Source of the DNA: an uncultured Gammaproteobacteria bacterium | Lineage (GTDB): Bacteria; Pseudomonadota; Gammaproteobacteria; Pseudomonadales; Azotimanducaceae_A | Length of the DNA stretch: 26,118 bases | Direction of reading: 5' to 3' | Assembly (NCBI GenBank): GCA_913049565.1 | Contig: CAJWZG010000011.1 | Span: 1-26,118 of the forward strand | Shown here: positions 1 through 9,950 of the stretch, in pieces | How the letters are laid out: the number at the start of each line of letters is the position of its first letter | How positions within the stretch are numbered: the stretch's first letter is position 1 | Made by a program: the position numbers and the translations under genes | Notes under the pieces: generated by a model | The model's database searches: none | Told to the model about the DNA's origin: nothing | The model's input: only the letters and a program-made list of their open reading frames with translations

Positions 1-62
1 CTCGCGGGGGTGAGCTGAAAGTTGCGGATCTATCGCGTGAATTGGGTGCGCGGGAGGACTAA
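1..62 (+). CDS. 3' end of an unidentified gene (partial)
   Basis: An open frame enters from the left edge (first whole codon at base 3) and stops at TAA 60-62. It reads RGGELKVADLSRELGARED. Only 19 codons are visible, so no family can be named. The tail is hydrophilic and charged, like a soluble protein's C-terminus. It converges on lptG, whose stop lies only 9 bases away, which leaves no room for a separate terminator. It could be chance reading frame; upstream sequence would settle it. Confidence 0.35.
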   Translation, partial: RGGELKVADLSRELGARED

Positions 63-71
63 AAGCTACTA

Positions 72-1190
72 TCAGGCGTTGCGTTGGATCAACCGCTGGG
101 CAACCGCTAAGTAGATCAATGCCGGTATCGCAACCGCCAGAATGCTGGGCAAATGAAAAACCGTCGCCATCGGGGCGAAGAGGTCTTGAAGGTACTTGAA
201 GCCAAGGCCGATGAACAGACCCATGGTCAGCCGCTGACCAATGCTGGTATGACGCAGCGGGCCAATGACTACAGCAAGCGCCATCAGTGCCATGCTGATA
301 TACGTTAGCGGCGCCATTGCCTTCTGCCAAAAAGAGATCTCAAACGGCACGCTGGCGATTCGATGCAGCTCGCTGCGTGACAGGTAAACCCAGATTTGCC
401 GCATGGTCATTTTGCGCGGATCAGAGAAGGCTTGAGTTGCGATCTGTTGGGGATTTACCGGATTGGCCCATATCCATGTGTCTGATGCGGAAGAGCGGCT
501 GCTACTGCCTAGAAGCTCGGTCGACGATACGCGCTCTAGCACCCAGTGGTTCAGTTGCGGATCGAAGTATCCGGTCGAGGCTTGGCGCGTGGTGACCAAG
601 CGCTGCGCATCATCTACCTCATACAGATAAATCTGGCGCAATCTACCTTCGTTATCGATGCTGGCGATATGCGCGTACTCACTGCCTTCGTCAACGACGC
701 GTCGCAGCCAAACGCCAGTGCTCGGGGTGATCATTTCCGGATCTTGGTCTTGCCACGACGCTCGATCGGTTTCAAGTTGGAGCATAGCGCCGCGTTTACG
801 CTGCTCGCCAATACGCTCACCGGACGGAGATAAGAATTCGCTAAGTAGAAAGCTCAAAAGCAGACAGGTAGCCAAAGTGGGTATAAGACCAATGATGAGG
901 CGTTTTGGTGAGACTCCGGCAGCTCTCATGGCAGTCAGTTCGCCGCCCTCAGACAGGTTGCCCAGCGCCAAAAGCAGACCAATAAAGACGGCATAAGATA
1001 GGAGCTCCTCAATGCGTCTCGGCATGGTGAGCAATAAATACTCCAAAGCCTGCACGAATCCGTATCCAGTATTTTCCTCATCCAGTTCTTCGATGAGCGC
1101 AAACAGCAATGTCAGCGCAGCGAGGACAGTTACGACTGTTGCGATAGCGAGCAAACACTTACGGGTTAGATAACGATCTAAAACGCTCAA
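72..1190 (-). CDS. lptG: LPS export ABC transporter permease LptG
   Basis: Inner-membrane permease of the YjgP/YjgQ family. With LptF and the ATPase LptB it extracts lipopolysaccharide and passes it to the periplasmic bridge. The 372-residue length is close to the usual 350-360. Hydrophobic segments lie near residues 12-33, 63-80 and 98-120 and three more between about 290 and 370, around a large periplasmic domain (about 120-285). The conserved cytoplasmic coupling segment GGELTAMRAAGVSPKR sits at 82-97, and the wording fits LptG better than LptF. The start is TTG, inside a TTGA overlap with the SulP stop, which implies translational coupling. It is odd that lptF is not next to it; the usual lptF-lptG pair is replaced by a transporter gene. 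Confidence 0.86.
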   Translation of the reverse strand: MSVLDRYLTRKCLLAIATVVTVLAALTLLFALIEELDEENTGYGFVQALEYLLLTMPRRIEELLSYAVFIGLLLALGNLSEGGELTAMRAAGVSPKRLIIGLIPTLATCLLLSFLLSEFLSPSGERIGEQRKRGAMLQLETDRASWQDQDPEMITPSTGVWLRRVVDEGSEYAHIASIDNEGRLRQIYLYEVDDAQRLVTTRQASTGYFDPQLNHWVLERVSSTELLGSSSRSSASDTWIWANPVNPQQIATQAFSDPRKMTMRQIWVYLSRSELHRIASVPFEISFWQKAMAPLTYISMALMALAVVIGPLRHTSIGQRLTMGLFIGLGFKYLQDLFAPMATVFHLPSILAVAIPALIYLAVAQRLIQRNA

Positions 1191-2950
1191 TCTGCAGCTC
1201 CGATAGAAGACTCTGTTGCTGCCAGCGCTTGCATCGCTTCATCATTACTGAAGTAAATACTGCCACTAATGCTGGCGGCGATATCGCTGTGTGCCAGTTC
1301 GGTCATTAACGGGCCTTTGATTTCACTTAGGCTGAAGCAAATGCCTGCATCAGCAAGGGTTTGGTTCATTCTTCGCAACATGGTCAAGCCAGTGCTGTCG
1401 ATGCGATTCACCGATCCGCAGGCTAGCAGTACGTCAGTGGTACCCCTACGTCGCAGAGCGCGGTTGACCACTCGCTCTTCAATCTGGGTCGCATTCGCAA
1501 AGAATATATTTTCATCAACCCGCAGGGCGAGTACATGGTGATGCAGAGTGACTGGGTAGCGCTTGGCCGACCGAAATTGCTCGCTGTCTCCCAGCCGACC
1601 GATTTGCGTTATTACCGGTTTACTGGCCGCCCGCAAAAAAAATGCCACCGACAATAAAACGCCGAATAGCAAACCAATCTCGACGCCAAGAACTAGAACA
1701 CCTGCCGTGGTCCCCCATTCAGTCCAGCAGTCTTGTCGGTAAATCCGCCAATTTTTGCGCCAGTTGGTGAAGTCGATTAAGTTCAAAACCGAGACCATCA
1801 CGATTGCCGCTAAGGCCGCCTTGGGTAGATTGATGAACGTATCGGTAAAGAAGAGCAGGGTGGCTACGATGATCAGCGCGCATATAACCGCGCTGATGGG
1901 TGTCCGGGCGCCAGCAGCATAGTTGACGCCTGATCGCGAGAACGACCCCGCTACGGGATATGCCCCGCTGATAGCCGCACCAATGTTGGCGGTGCCTAAC
2001 GCCATCAGTTCTTGGTCAGGTCTTATTTGATAGCGTTCTTTGGCCGCTAGCGTCGCGCCGATCGAGTAGCTTTCAATATAGGTAATCACCGCAATTACCA
2101 TCGCCGAAGGCAGCAAGGCGAGCCAAAGTGCCAGATCCATCACAGGCCATGCTAGGGATGGCAGACCATCGGGGACTACACCGACGGTTTGAGTTTTTTC
2201 TGGAAGATCCAAGATAACCACTGCGGCTATGCCCAAGATTGCCACCCATAAGGGGCCTGTTTTGGCCAGCGGGTGATCGGTGCTACTGGCATCAAAAAGC
2301 CGAATGATGCGCTGGATTACGGGCCTACAAGCGAACAAGGAAAGCAGCGAGACTAAGCCAATGATCAGGGTAACTGGATTGAGAAGATCCGGGCTTTCCA
2401 GCAGCTGCGTAACCTGCAATAACGGGCTACTGGTTTGAGCCACGGGAATTCCGGTCATGGCTGGCAGCTGGGAAACAATGATCAAAATCGCCGCAGCGTT
2501 GACGAATCCGGTGATCACGGGATGGCTCAACAGGTTCACGAGGCCGCCCATTTTGAAAAGATTGAGCGCGAACAAAATCAGACCAACCTGCAGGCACAGA
2601 AGCGACGAGATCATTAGGTGCTCATCGTTGTAATTTGGCGCATGTTGCCCGATGGCGGCGGCAACCAACAAAGCGGCAACCGCGACAGGACCAACAACCA
2701 TATGTTTGGAACTGCCGAAAAAGGCATAGATCAACATTGGTAGTAAACTAGCATAGAGCCCTGCCTGAGGCGGTAGGCCAGCAAGATAGGCATAAGCCAC
2801 TGCCTGAGGCACTGTGACCATGCCGACAACAATACCAGCAACGGCGTCGGCTCCGAGATCGCTGCGATTGTAGCCTTGCACAGCCGCGATCAAGGGTACC
2901 CATTGCCGCCAGCGGCGACGGGCCAGGGCAAGGCGCTTCGTTATGCGCAT
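1187..2950 (-). CDS. SulP family anion transporter with STAS domain
   Basis: Secondary anion transporter (sulfate, bicarbonate or a related anion) of the SulP/SLC26 family, 587 residues. The N-terminal SulP signature is clear from about 45 to 95, including VPQAVAYAYLAGLPPQAGLY and the following GPVAVAAL. The transmembrane core continues to about 440. A C-terminal STAS domain (about 455-575) shows ENIFFANA and the RIDSTG loop. The substrate cannot be assigned; members near carbonic anhydrase are usually bicarbonate carriers, but none is seen here. ATG start at 2950 with a GAGAGG-like ribosome site just upstream. It is the first gene of a leftward pair and overlaps lptG by 4 nt. Confidence 0.9.
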   Translation of the reverse strand: MRITKRLALARRRWRQWVPLIAAVQGYNRSDLGADAVAGIVVGMVTVPQAVAYAYLAGLPPQAGLYASLLPMLIYAFFGSSKHMVVGPVAVAALLVAAAIGQHAPNYNDEHLMISSLLCLQVGLILFALNLFKMGGLVNLLSHPVITGFVNAAAILIIVSQLPAMTGIPVAQTSSPLLQVTQLLESPDLLNPVTLIIGLVSLLSLFACRPVIQRIIRLFDASSTDHPLAKTGPLWVAILGIAAVVILDLPEKTQTVGVVPDGLPSLAWPVMDLALWLALLPSAMVIAVITYIESYSIGATLAAKERYQIRPDQELMALGTANIGAAISGAYPVAGSFSRSGVNYAAGARTPISAVICALIIVATLLFFTDTFINLPKAALAAIVMVSVLNLIDFTNWRKNWRIYRQDCWTEWGTTAGVLVLGVEIGLLFGVLLSVAFFLRAASKPVITQIGRLGDSEQFRSAKRYPVTLHHHVLALRVDENIFFANATQIEERVVNRALRRRGTTDVLLACGSVNRIDSTGLTMLRRMNQTLADAGICFSLSEIKGPLMTELAHSDIAASISGSIYFSNDEAMQALAATESSIGAAD

Positions 2951-4303
<1,353 letters not shown>

Positions 4304-4304
<1 letters not shown>

Positions 4305-5311
4305 TGACCGATAAGCAGGCTCAAGATGCATGGCTCGCTAAAGTCAAAGAGCCAATTATTGAGGCAGAACTGCCTATCTGCGATCCGCACCACCATCTTT
4401 GGGACAACGAAACCAATCCGTATCTTCTGCCAGAGTTATTGGCCGATATTGGCGATGGACATAACGTGGTGAGCACTGTCTTCATGGAGTGTGGCTCCAT
4501 GTATCGAGCGGATGGTCCTGTCGCTGAAGCACCCTTGGGTGAAACTGAGTTTGTAAACGGTATTGCAGCCATGTCAGCGTCCAACACGTATGGCCCAGCG
4601 CGGGCCTGTGCTGGGATCGTTGGCTTTGCAGACCTCACGCTTGGCACGCAGGTCGGGCCAATATTAGATGCTCACATGGCGTTGTCGCCTCGCTTTCGTG
4701 GTGTCCGCCACGCCGCGGGGTGGGATGCGAGCGCTGATGTTCGAAACTCGCATACTCGACCGTCGCAATATCTGCTGGAAGATATAGCGTTTAGGCAGGG
4801 CATTGCAGAGCTGGAACAACGCAGGCTCAGTTTTGATGCATGGCTATATCACCCACAGATACCCGAGCTCATCGAGTTAGCCCAAGACTTCCCATCGCTT
4901 CCCATTATTGCAGATCATTTCTGCGGGCCACTGGGCATTGGTCCCTATAGCAATCAGCAACAGGTGATCTATCCTCACTGGCAGGCGGATTTCAAAGCAC
5001 TGTCGGAATGCAGAAACGTCTATGCCAAGTTAGGAGGCGTCGCTATGCCGGTGAATGGATTTGGCTGGCATCGCCGCGACAAGCCAGCTTCCTCGGATGA
5101 GCTAGTAGCAGCAAACGGCGGATATTACCGTTGGGCTATTGAGTGTTTCGGCCCAGAGCGCTGTATGTTCGAGAGTAACTTTCCTGTAGACCGTCAGAGT
5201 TGCTCTTATCATGTGCTGTGGAATGCGTTCAAAAAGATAGCAGCGGATTTTTCAGCAGATGACCGCTCGGCAATGTTTCACGACACGGCGTCCCGTGTTT
5301 ACCGAATTTAG
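4304..5311 (+). CDS. Amidohydrolase_2 family metal-dependent hydrolase (COG3618 type)
   Basis: Predicted TIM-barrel hydrolase of 335 residues. The N-terminal metal motif DPHHHLW is at 27-33 (HxH is H29 and H31), with further candidate ligands H183 (LYHPQ) and H205 (ADHFCG). The C-terminal ESNFPVD is at 290-296; many relatives have a GSDxP-like motif there, so Asn at this position is a subfamily trait or a change in metal chemistry. Relatives hydrolyse lactones or dicarboxylic lactone-like rings; the substrate here is unknown. Its start overlaps the frmA stop by one base, so translation is probably coupled. The next gene follows after 9 bases. Confidence 0.82.
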
Positions 5312-5320
5312 GAAAGTACA

Positions 5321-5959
5321 ATGACGATTCAAGTGATTGGTGCGGGCTTTGGGCGAACAGGCACTCTGTCGCTGAAATTTGCGCTGGAAACGTTGGGCTT
5401 CGATAAGTGTTACCACATGATGGAAGTGATGCTCAATGATGGTCATGTGGGTGAATGGCGGCGCGCAGCTCAGCAAGAGGATGTGGACTGGCACGCTTTG
5501 TATGAGAATTACCAAGCCACAGTCGATTGGCCGAGTGCGAGTTTTTGGCAAAAACTTCGTCTCGTTTACCCGGAAGCGAAAGTGATCTTGACCCTGCGAG
5601 ATTCTCAGCAGTGGTATACCAGCGTGATGAATACCATCTGGAAACTCTCATCCAAGTCGCTTGAGGAAGGTAAACGGCGGGGCGATGACGAGATGGTGGA
5701 GCGCGCTAAGATGGGTCACGAGGTTATCTGGGACGGCGTCTTTGGTGGCCAAATGGACGACCGTGATCATGTCATCGGCTGCTTTGAACGCCACAATCAA
5801 GAAGTGATCGACAGGGTACCAGCCGACCAGCTGTTGGTTTGCCGGCCTGGAGACGGTTGGGAGCCCCTGTGCGAGTTTTTGCAAAAACCCGTGCCTGATA
5901 GCGACTACCCGCGAGTGAACTCCACCGAAGATTTTCTCGGGGTTTGGCGCAAAAAATGA
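5321..5959 (+). CDS. Sulfotransferase-family protein (Sulfotransfer_4-like)
   Basis: A 212-residue PAPS-binding-fold protein. The phosphosulfate loop GAGFGRTGTLSLKFALE starts at residue 7, and a 3'-phosphate motif with R93 and nearby serines sits in VILTLRDSQQWYTSV (88-102). This small family is widespread in marine bacteria and in eukaryotes, and its acceptors are mostly unknown. No signal peptide or membrane helix is visible, so it should be cytosolic. AGGAAAG before ATG 5321 is a reasonable ribosome site. It is the last gene of the frmA operon. Transfer of a sulfo group is the family expectation, not demonstrated for this subgroup. Confidence 0.82.
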   Translation: MTIQVIGAGFGRTGTLSLKFALETLGFDKCYHMMEVMLNDGHVGEWRRAAQQEDVDWHALYENYQATVDWPSASFWQKLRLVYPEAKVILTLRDSQQWYTSVMNTIWKLSSKSLEEGKRRGDDEMVERAKMGHEVIWDGVFGGQMDDRDHVIGCFERHNQEVIDRVPADQLLVCRPGDGWEPLCEFLQKPVPDSDYPRVNSTEDFLGVWRKK

Positions 5960-5969
5960 GCGTTGTGGA

Positions 5970-6032
5970 CTAAGAAGGTAGCCCGGCGAGCTAAGAAGGC
6001 AGCCATATGAGCTAAGAAGACAGAGAGGCTGA
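5970..6032. repeat. Three-copy 21-bp tandem repeat carrying in-frame stop codons
   Basis: Three adjacent 21-base units start at 5970, 5991 and 6012, each opening with CTAAGAAG on the plus strand. Units 1 and 2 match at 16 of 21 bases and units 2 and 3 at about 12. Read on the minus strand each unit ends in TCTTAG, so the stop codon of the membrane-protein gene (6014-6012) is followed by two more in-frame TAG codons exactly 21 and 42 bases on. The array lies between two convergent operons and looks like a duplicated C-terminal tail plus stop. Confidence 0.8.
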
Positions 6033-6539
6033 GGGTCCGCTGGGAACCAGACCCAAAACGGTGAGCAGCAGCAAGCTGATGCTGGCCAAACCCAAGTAGG
6101 CGGCGAATCCAATAAAGATGCTGCGGGTTATCGAGTGAAAGGCTCCCTGCAATTCCTCCTTAAACGTGGCTAGCATGGTGCCTTGCAATAAGTGCGTGAC
6201 CAGCAGCAAAAACATTACCTGGCCAACGTTGGATAAAATCGCCTGAGTCATGTTGAGCTCTATTTCACCAGTCTGGCTGACAGCCGGGCTAATACTGGCA
6301 GGCCCCATCCACGCCATCACCATCAAAAAATAGACGCTGAAAGCGATCACTCCTGAGGCTAATACCGCCACGGCAGGTTTTTTCATACCCAAAGCATGGT
6401 AGTTCGCGGCCAGCAGAAAAAAGCCAGCAAGCATCGAGCCGAAGAATGTTGCGAAACCGATACCGTTGAGGGAATAAAGGCGAGGCAGATCACCGCCGGT
6501 GGGTTGGCCTTGTGGCACTGAATTGTCTGGTTCACTCAT
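6012..6539 (-). CDS. Hypothetical four-helix membrane protein
   Basis: I do not recognise a family. The 175-residue protein has a polar N-terminus (1-25), then four hydrophobic segments near 26-46, 56-77, 101-119 and 140-163, and a short Ser-rich tail, which fits an inner-membrane protein. It is the last gene of the leftward operon that begins with the alpha/beta hydrolase, 75 bases after the PIG-L gene. The ATG at 6539 has only a weak ribosome site. Its last residues and stop codon lie in a 21-bp tandem repeat, so the C-terminus has probably varied in length during evolution. Coding is supported by the coherent hydrophobic pattern and operon position. Confidence 0.72.
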   Translation of the reverse strand: MSEPDNSVPQGQPTGGDLPRLYSLNGIGFATFFGSMLAGFFLLAANYHALGMKKPAVAVLASGVIAFSVYFLMVMAWMGPASISPAVSQTGEIELNMTQAILSNVGQVMFLLLVTHLLQGTMLATFKEELQGAFHSITRSIFIGFAAYLGLASISLLLLTVLGLVPSGPSASLSS

Positions 6540-6614
6540 TGGAAATCTCTTATTGGAGTCTGCGTATCAGCCAAGCGGATGTTCAATGCCATCGCCCCGC
6601 TCGGCAAGGATGGT

Positions 6615-7394
6615 TCATCTAGCCACAAAGTCAAAGCGTTGTGGGTCGAAGTAACCGCCGTAGTCGGAGATTTCATACGCCTCCGCAAAGTTCAGCGGCC
6701 GATCCGGCGAGGTGTTTTTTTTGGCGACGGCCGAGGGCTTGCGCTGATAGAACTTAGTTAGCCAAGCTCGATCAAAAGGCCCCTGGGTATTTGTTAAAAG
6801 CGCAGGGAGCCATTCAAACACTTGGCTGGCATGGCATGACAACAAGTCCACAACCTGTTCTTGCACTGATTGCGTGTCGATAACCCAGTCGAAGCGGCAG
6901 GGGCGGGGATCAGGAAAACGATCCCATGTCAGCAAAATACTGGGCATTTGAGCCAATGGAGCTTGCTCGGGTTTGATCGCAGGCACCTGCAAAAGAAAGG
7001 CGCTGTCTTTGACCAATTGACCCGCAGCTCTGTGATCAGGGTGATAGTCCGCGGTGCGGTGAGTCACGATAAGGTCTGGCCTATAGTGGCGTATTGCGCC
7101 AATCAGTTTTTCTCGCAAGACGACTGTGGCGGCCAATCGACCGTCGTCTTCAGGCCAAATTTCCAGCTCTGCCTCTACCAAGGCTGCTGCACGAGCAGCT
7201 TCATTGTGTCGACGTTGTGCCAGTTCGACACGCCCCAGGGAGTAATGGCCGGCATTACCATTGGTCAGGCATAAAATCTTGATATCGTGCCCGCTGCGGT
7301 GCCAAAGACTCATCAGCCCTCCAGCGCTGAACTCAGCATCATCGGGGTGCGCCATAATCAGCATCAGCCGCAGGGTTTTGGCTGGCTCAGTCAT
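6615..7394 (-). CDS. PIG-L family (LmbE-like) zinc deacetylase
   Basis: Predicted zinc-dependent N-deacetylase of 259 residues, the size usual for the LmbE/BshB/MshB group. The N-terminal AHPDDAEF motif is at 15-22 and HPDH at 118-121; zinc ligands are expected at H16, D19 and H121, with D18 as the general base. Family substrates are N-acetylglucosaminyl compounds or other small N-acyl molecules; the actual one cannot be told. I chose ATG 7394 because it forms an ATGACTGA overlap (8 nt) with the amidase stop; a GTG three codons earlier (7403) is also possible. It is the third gene of the hydrolase-amidase operon, and the context suggests successive removal of acyl groups from one compound. 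Confidence 0.88.
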   Translation of the reverse strand: MTEPAKTLRLMLIMAHPDDAEFSAGGLMSLWHRSGHDIKILCLTNGNAGHYSLGRVELAQRRHNEAARAAALVEAELEIWPEDDGRLAATVVLREKLIGAIRHYRPDLIVTHRTADYHPDHRAAGQLVKDSAFLLQVPAIKPEQAPLAQMPSILLTWDRFPDPRPCRFDWVIDTQSVQEQVVDLLSCHASQVFEWLPALLTNTQGPFDRAWLTKFYQRKPSAVAKKNTSPDRPLNFAEAYEISDYGGYFDPQRFDFVAR

Positions 7395-8838
7395 GCAGGG
7401 CACTCAGATCGGGCTGCTGTTGGCCGTGCAGGGTTGCTCCTTCAAAGGCCTGAGCAATGCGCAATAACTGCAAATCTCCTCTGGGTTTGCCTACCAACTG
7501 AACCCCAATGGGGAGACCGTCATGGGTGAAGCCGCCGGGCACCGAAATGCAGGGTAAACCCGTGGCAGAGATCATGCAGCATACTGCCATCCAGTCTATG
7601 TAAGTGCGCATACTCACGCCGTTGATCTCGCGAACCCAGTCCTGGCTGGCGTCAAAGGGGGGGACCTGAGCGGCGGGAATGATCAGAACGTCGTATTGGT
7701 TGAAAAACTTAGCGACGCGGGAATAGACAGTCGTGCGCTTGAACTCCGCCTGCAGCAGTTCTTCAGCGGTTAGCTCAAGACCTTTTTCGATGTTCCAGCG
7801 AGCCGTATCTTTGATTTTGTCCCGCCAGTCTGGGAGCGTTCCATCCAAACGTTTTGCAAGCAGGCGCAGACCCGCTGCACGCTGCACTTGAAACACGTCC
7901 ATAGCGCCCTCTAAGTTAGGCGCATCTTCAACCGTATGACTACCTAGTTCGTGCATAACCTTGGCGGCGTTTCTTACAGCCTGTGCAACCTCAGGATCGA
8001 CGGGTAGAGAGCCTAAATTGCCACTGTAACCAACCCGCAGACCGCGTAACTCCATATCGCTGAGCGGTCGCAGTGCATCTAAAAACGAGATGCCCGGATC
8101 TTCTAGCGTTATCGGGTCGCCGGCATCTGGGCCAGCGATGACCGAGAACATTAGAATGGTATCCCGAATATTTTTGGCCATTGGGCCAGATGTGACCATG
8201 CGCCCGTACCAGCCATAACCGCGATTAAATGGCATACGGCCGATCGACGGCCGAAAGCCAATCACGTTGCAAAAGCTCGCTGGGTTGCGCAACGAACCAC
8301 CAAGGTCGCTACCATCGGCCAGCGGTAACAGGTTGGCAGCCAGTGCAACAGCCGCTCCGCCGCTGCTACCGCCCGGTGTTTTCGTTAAGTCATATGGGTT
8401 GTAGGTATGACCATAAAGTTCATTGAACGTATGTGATCCCAGTCCAAACTCTGGCATGTTGGAATGTCCGACAAAAATCGCGCCAGCGCTGCGCATCCGC
8501 CGTGCAAGTTCATCATCAGCGGTTTCTTTTTTTTCCGCGAAGCCGGGAAAGCCCCAGCTAGTTGTAAAGCCCGCGACTGCCACAGCGTCCTTGGGAGCCA
8601 TGGGTAGTCCGTGCAGCGGCCCCCGCTCAGCTATTGGCACCGCGTCAGCAAGGGTCGCTAAGGCGATGGCCTCGTCTCGAGGGAGCAAATCCACGAGCGC
8701 ATTAAGTTTGGGGTTTAATGCGTCGATTCGATCATAGACATTCGCCATCAAATCTGTTGCAGAGACGACTCCCCGCTGTAGGTCTCGACATAAATTGGTG
8801 GCATCCTGCCACAGGGGCTTAGGTATGGTGTTAGACAT
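7387..8838 (-). CDS. Amidase-signature family hydrolase
   Basis: A 483-residue Ser-cisSer-Lys amidase. The triad is readable: K83 in MAPKDAV, cis-Ser S158 in TPGGSSGG and nucleophile S182 in DLGGSLRNPAS, with the family's 24-residue spacing between the serines. Family members hydrolyse C-N bonds in aliphatic, aryl or acyl amides; the sequence does not show which. No GatB or GatC gene is nearby, so a tRNA amidotransferase role is unlikely. No signal peptide is seen. It overlaps both neighbours by 8 nt, with the hydrolase stop upstream (ATGTCTAA) and the PIG-L start downstream, so the three should be made together. Confidence 0.92.
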   Translation of the reverse strand: MSNTIPKPLWQDATNLCRDLQRGVVSATDLMANVYDRIDALNPKLNALVDLLPRDEAIALATLADAVPIAERGPLHGLPMAPKDAVAVAGFTTSWGFPGFAEKKETADDELARRMRSAGAIFVGHSNMPEFGLGSHTFNELYGHTYNPYDLTKTPGGSSGGAAVALAANLLPLADGSDLGGSLRNPASFCNVIGFRPSIGRMPFNRGYGWYGRMVTSGPMAKNIRDTILMFSVIAGPDAGDPITLEDPGISFLDALRPLSDMELRGLRVGYSGNLGSLPVDPEVAQAVRNAAKVMHELGSHTVEDAPNLEGAMDVFQVQRAAGLRLLAKRLDGTLPDWRDKIKDTARWNIEKGLELTAEELLQAEFKRTTVYSRVAKFFNQYDVLIIPAAQVPPFDASQDWVREINGVSMRTYIDWMAVCCMISATGLPCISVPGGFTHDGLPIGVQLVGKPRGDLQLLRIAQAFEGATLHGQQQPDLSALHD

Positions 8839-9826
8839 TGGCTACACGCTCAAGCCAGTTTAAAAGGTCTTCTACTACTTCGTTTTTGTTCAATTCGTTC
8901 AGCATCTCGTGCCGACCTTCGGGATACAGTTTCAGATCTGCCTTTAATCCTGTCTGCGTATAGCGCCTTTGCAGGTGCCTAAGCCCCTTGCCTTCGCTGT
9001 TGATCGGATCATCTGCCCCAGCGAACAAGTAGATGGGGATGTGCTTGCCAATGCGCTGAATATTCCTTGGTGCTGCGCAGCGAGCTTGGGATGCAAACAT
9101 GCCGGCCAAACCTCCTGCGCTGAGGACTGAGCCGCACAAGGGGTCGTCGCGATACGCGGCAACTCGCGCTTTGTCCCGGCTCAGCCAAGCAAATCCGCCG
9201 TCACCATCACCCGCGCGTTCAAACTTTTTATTGTTGTTTCGAAATAGATTAGCGCTGATCAATGGGCTGGGAGAGGCAGGGGTTAAACGCCAAGCATCAA
9301 AGCGCGCCAATGCGCCGAGCACGATAGCGGGCACCTTGGGAAACACGCCGGGAGAGCCGCTCAATACCATCGCGTGCAATTTATGGCCCCGTGTGTAGAT
9401 GTATTGCTGGGCAAGCATAGCGCCCATACTGTGACCAAATAAGATAGCGGGCAACGGGCGGGCATCTGTCATCCATTGCTCTAGAAACGCCAAATCTGCC
9501 AGGGTCTCCTGCCAACCGTTGTGTCCCATGTCCCCCGGGACAGATAGAGCCGGTAGGCTTCGGCCATGGCCGCGCAAATCCGGAGCCAGCACATTGAAGT
9601 TGGCATGGGTCAGCGCCGCTGCTAATTCACCATAACGAGCGCTGTGCTCACCCATGCCGTGAGCTATCAAGACGTTGGCTCTAGCCTGATCTGGCTGGTT
9701 GCTCACCCATTGGCGGTAAAATATGCGGTGGCCGTCGCGCAGCAGGTACAGCTCTTCGCCAGGATTTCGCAAGGTGGATTCTCGATGTTTGGTTAGAGAC
9801 AAAAATATAGCGTATCGAACCCCCAA
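8831..9826 (-). CDS. Alpha/beta hydrolase, monoacylglycerol lipase-like
   Basis: A serine hydrolase of the Hydrolase_4/lysophospholipase group, up to 331 residues. The nucleophile is S133 in GHSMG (131-135), the acid is D272 or D273 in GADDPI and the histidine is H306 in GRHEM. The oxyanion-side AHGMGEHSARY is at 55-65. It should cleave a carboxylic ester or monoacylglycerol in the cytosol. The frame can open at TTG 9826, with GAGG 8 bases upstream; no ATG lies near the N-terminus, and the first 20 residues look unlike the family, so the true start may be a later TTG. It is the first gene of the leftward hydrolase-amidase-PIG-L operon. Confidence 0.86.
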   Translation of the reverse strand: MGVRYAIFLSLTKHRESTLRNPGEELYLLRDGHRIFYRQWVSNQPDQARANVLIAHGMGEHSARYGELAAALTHANFNVLAPDLRGHGRSLPALSVPGDMGHNGWQETLADLAFLEQWMTDARPLPAILFGHSMGAMLAQQYIYTRGHKLHAMVLSGSPGVFPKVPAIVLGALARFDAWRLTPASPSPLISANLFRNNNKKFERAGDGDGGFAWLSRDKARVAAYRDDPLCGSVLSAGGLAGMFASQARCAAPRNIQRIGKHIPIYLFAGADDPINSEGKGLRHLQRRYTQTGLKADLKLYPEGRHEMLNELNKNEVVEDLLNWLERVANV

Positions 9827-9950
9827 ATGACTAACCTCGCATCAGTTGGCTTTCATCCGATTGGATAGTCATGTCGAAACAAGATCGTTGCCTTGCAATT
9901 GCCCCTTGGTTCTCTAGGGTAGATCGCAAGGGAGCAATACACGGAGCGTT
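9827..9950. promoter_or_regulatory. Divergent promoter region with an inverted repeat before the BCCT gene
   Basis: These 124 bases separate the hydrolase and BCCT operons. An imperfect inverted repeat pairs ATTGCCCCTTG (9898-9908) with CAAGGGAGCAAT (9927-9938), with an 18-base spacer and one bulged base. It overlaps a short palindrome GCAATTGC at 9895-9902 and ends 4 bases before the BCCT ribosome site (GGAG 9943-9946). It could be an operator or a leader hairpin; neither is shown. Confidence 0.4.

Noticed and set aside
5970..6032. CRISPR array
   Set aside because: The units are contiguous with no spacers and diverge from each other; no cas genes are nearby.
5648..6112. A 154-codon minus-strand open frame across the sulfotransferase gene and the repeat
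   Set aside because: It is antisense to a well-supported gene. Its repeated CLLSS pattern is only the 21-bp repeat read in another frame.
6870..7274. A 134-codon plus-strand open frame
   Set aside because: It is antisense to the PIG-L gene, whose motifs are conclusive.
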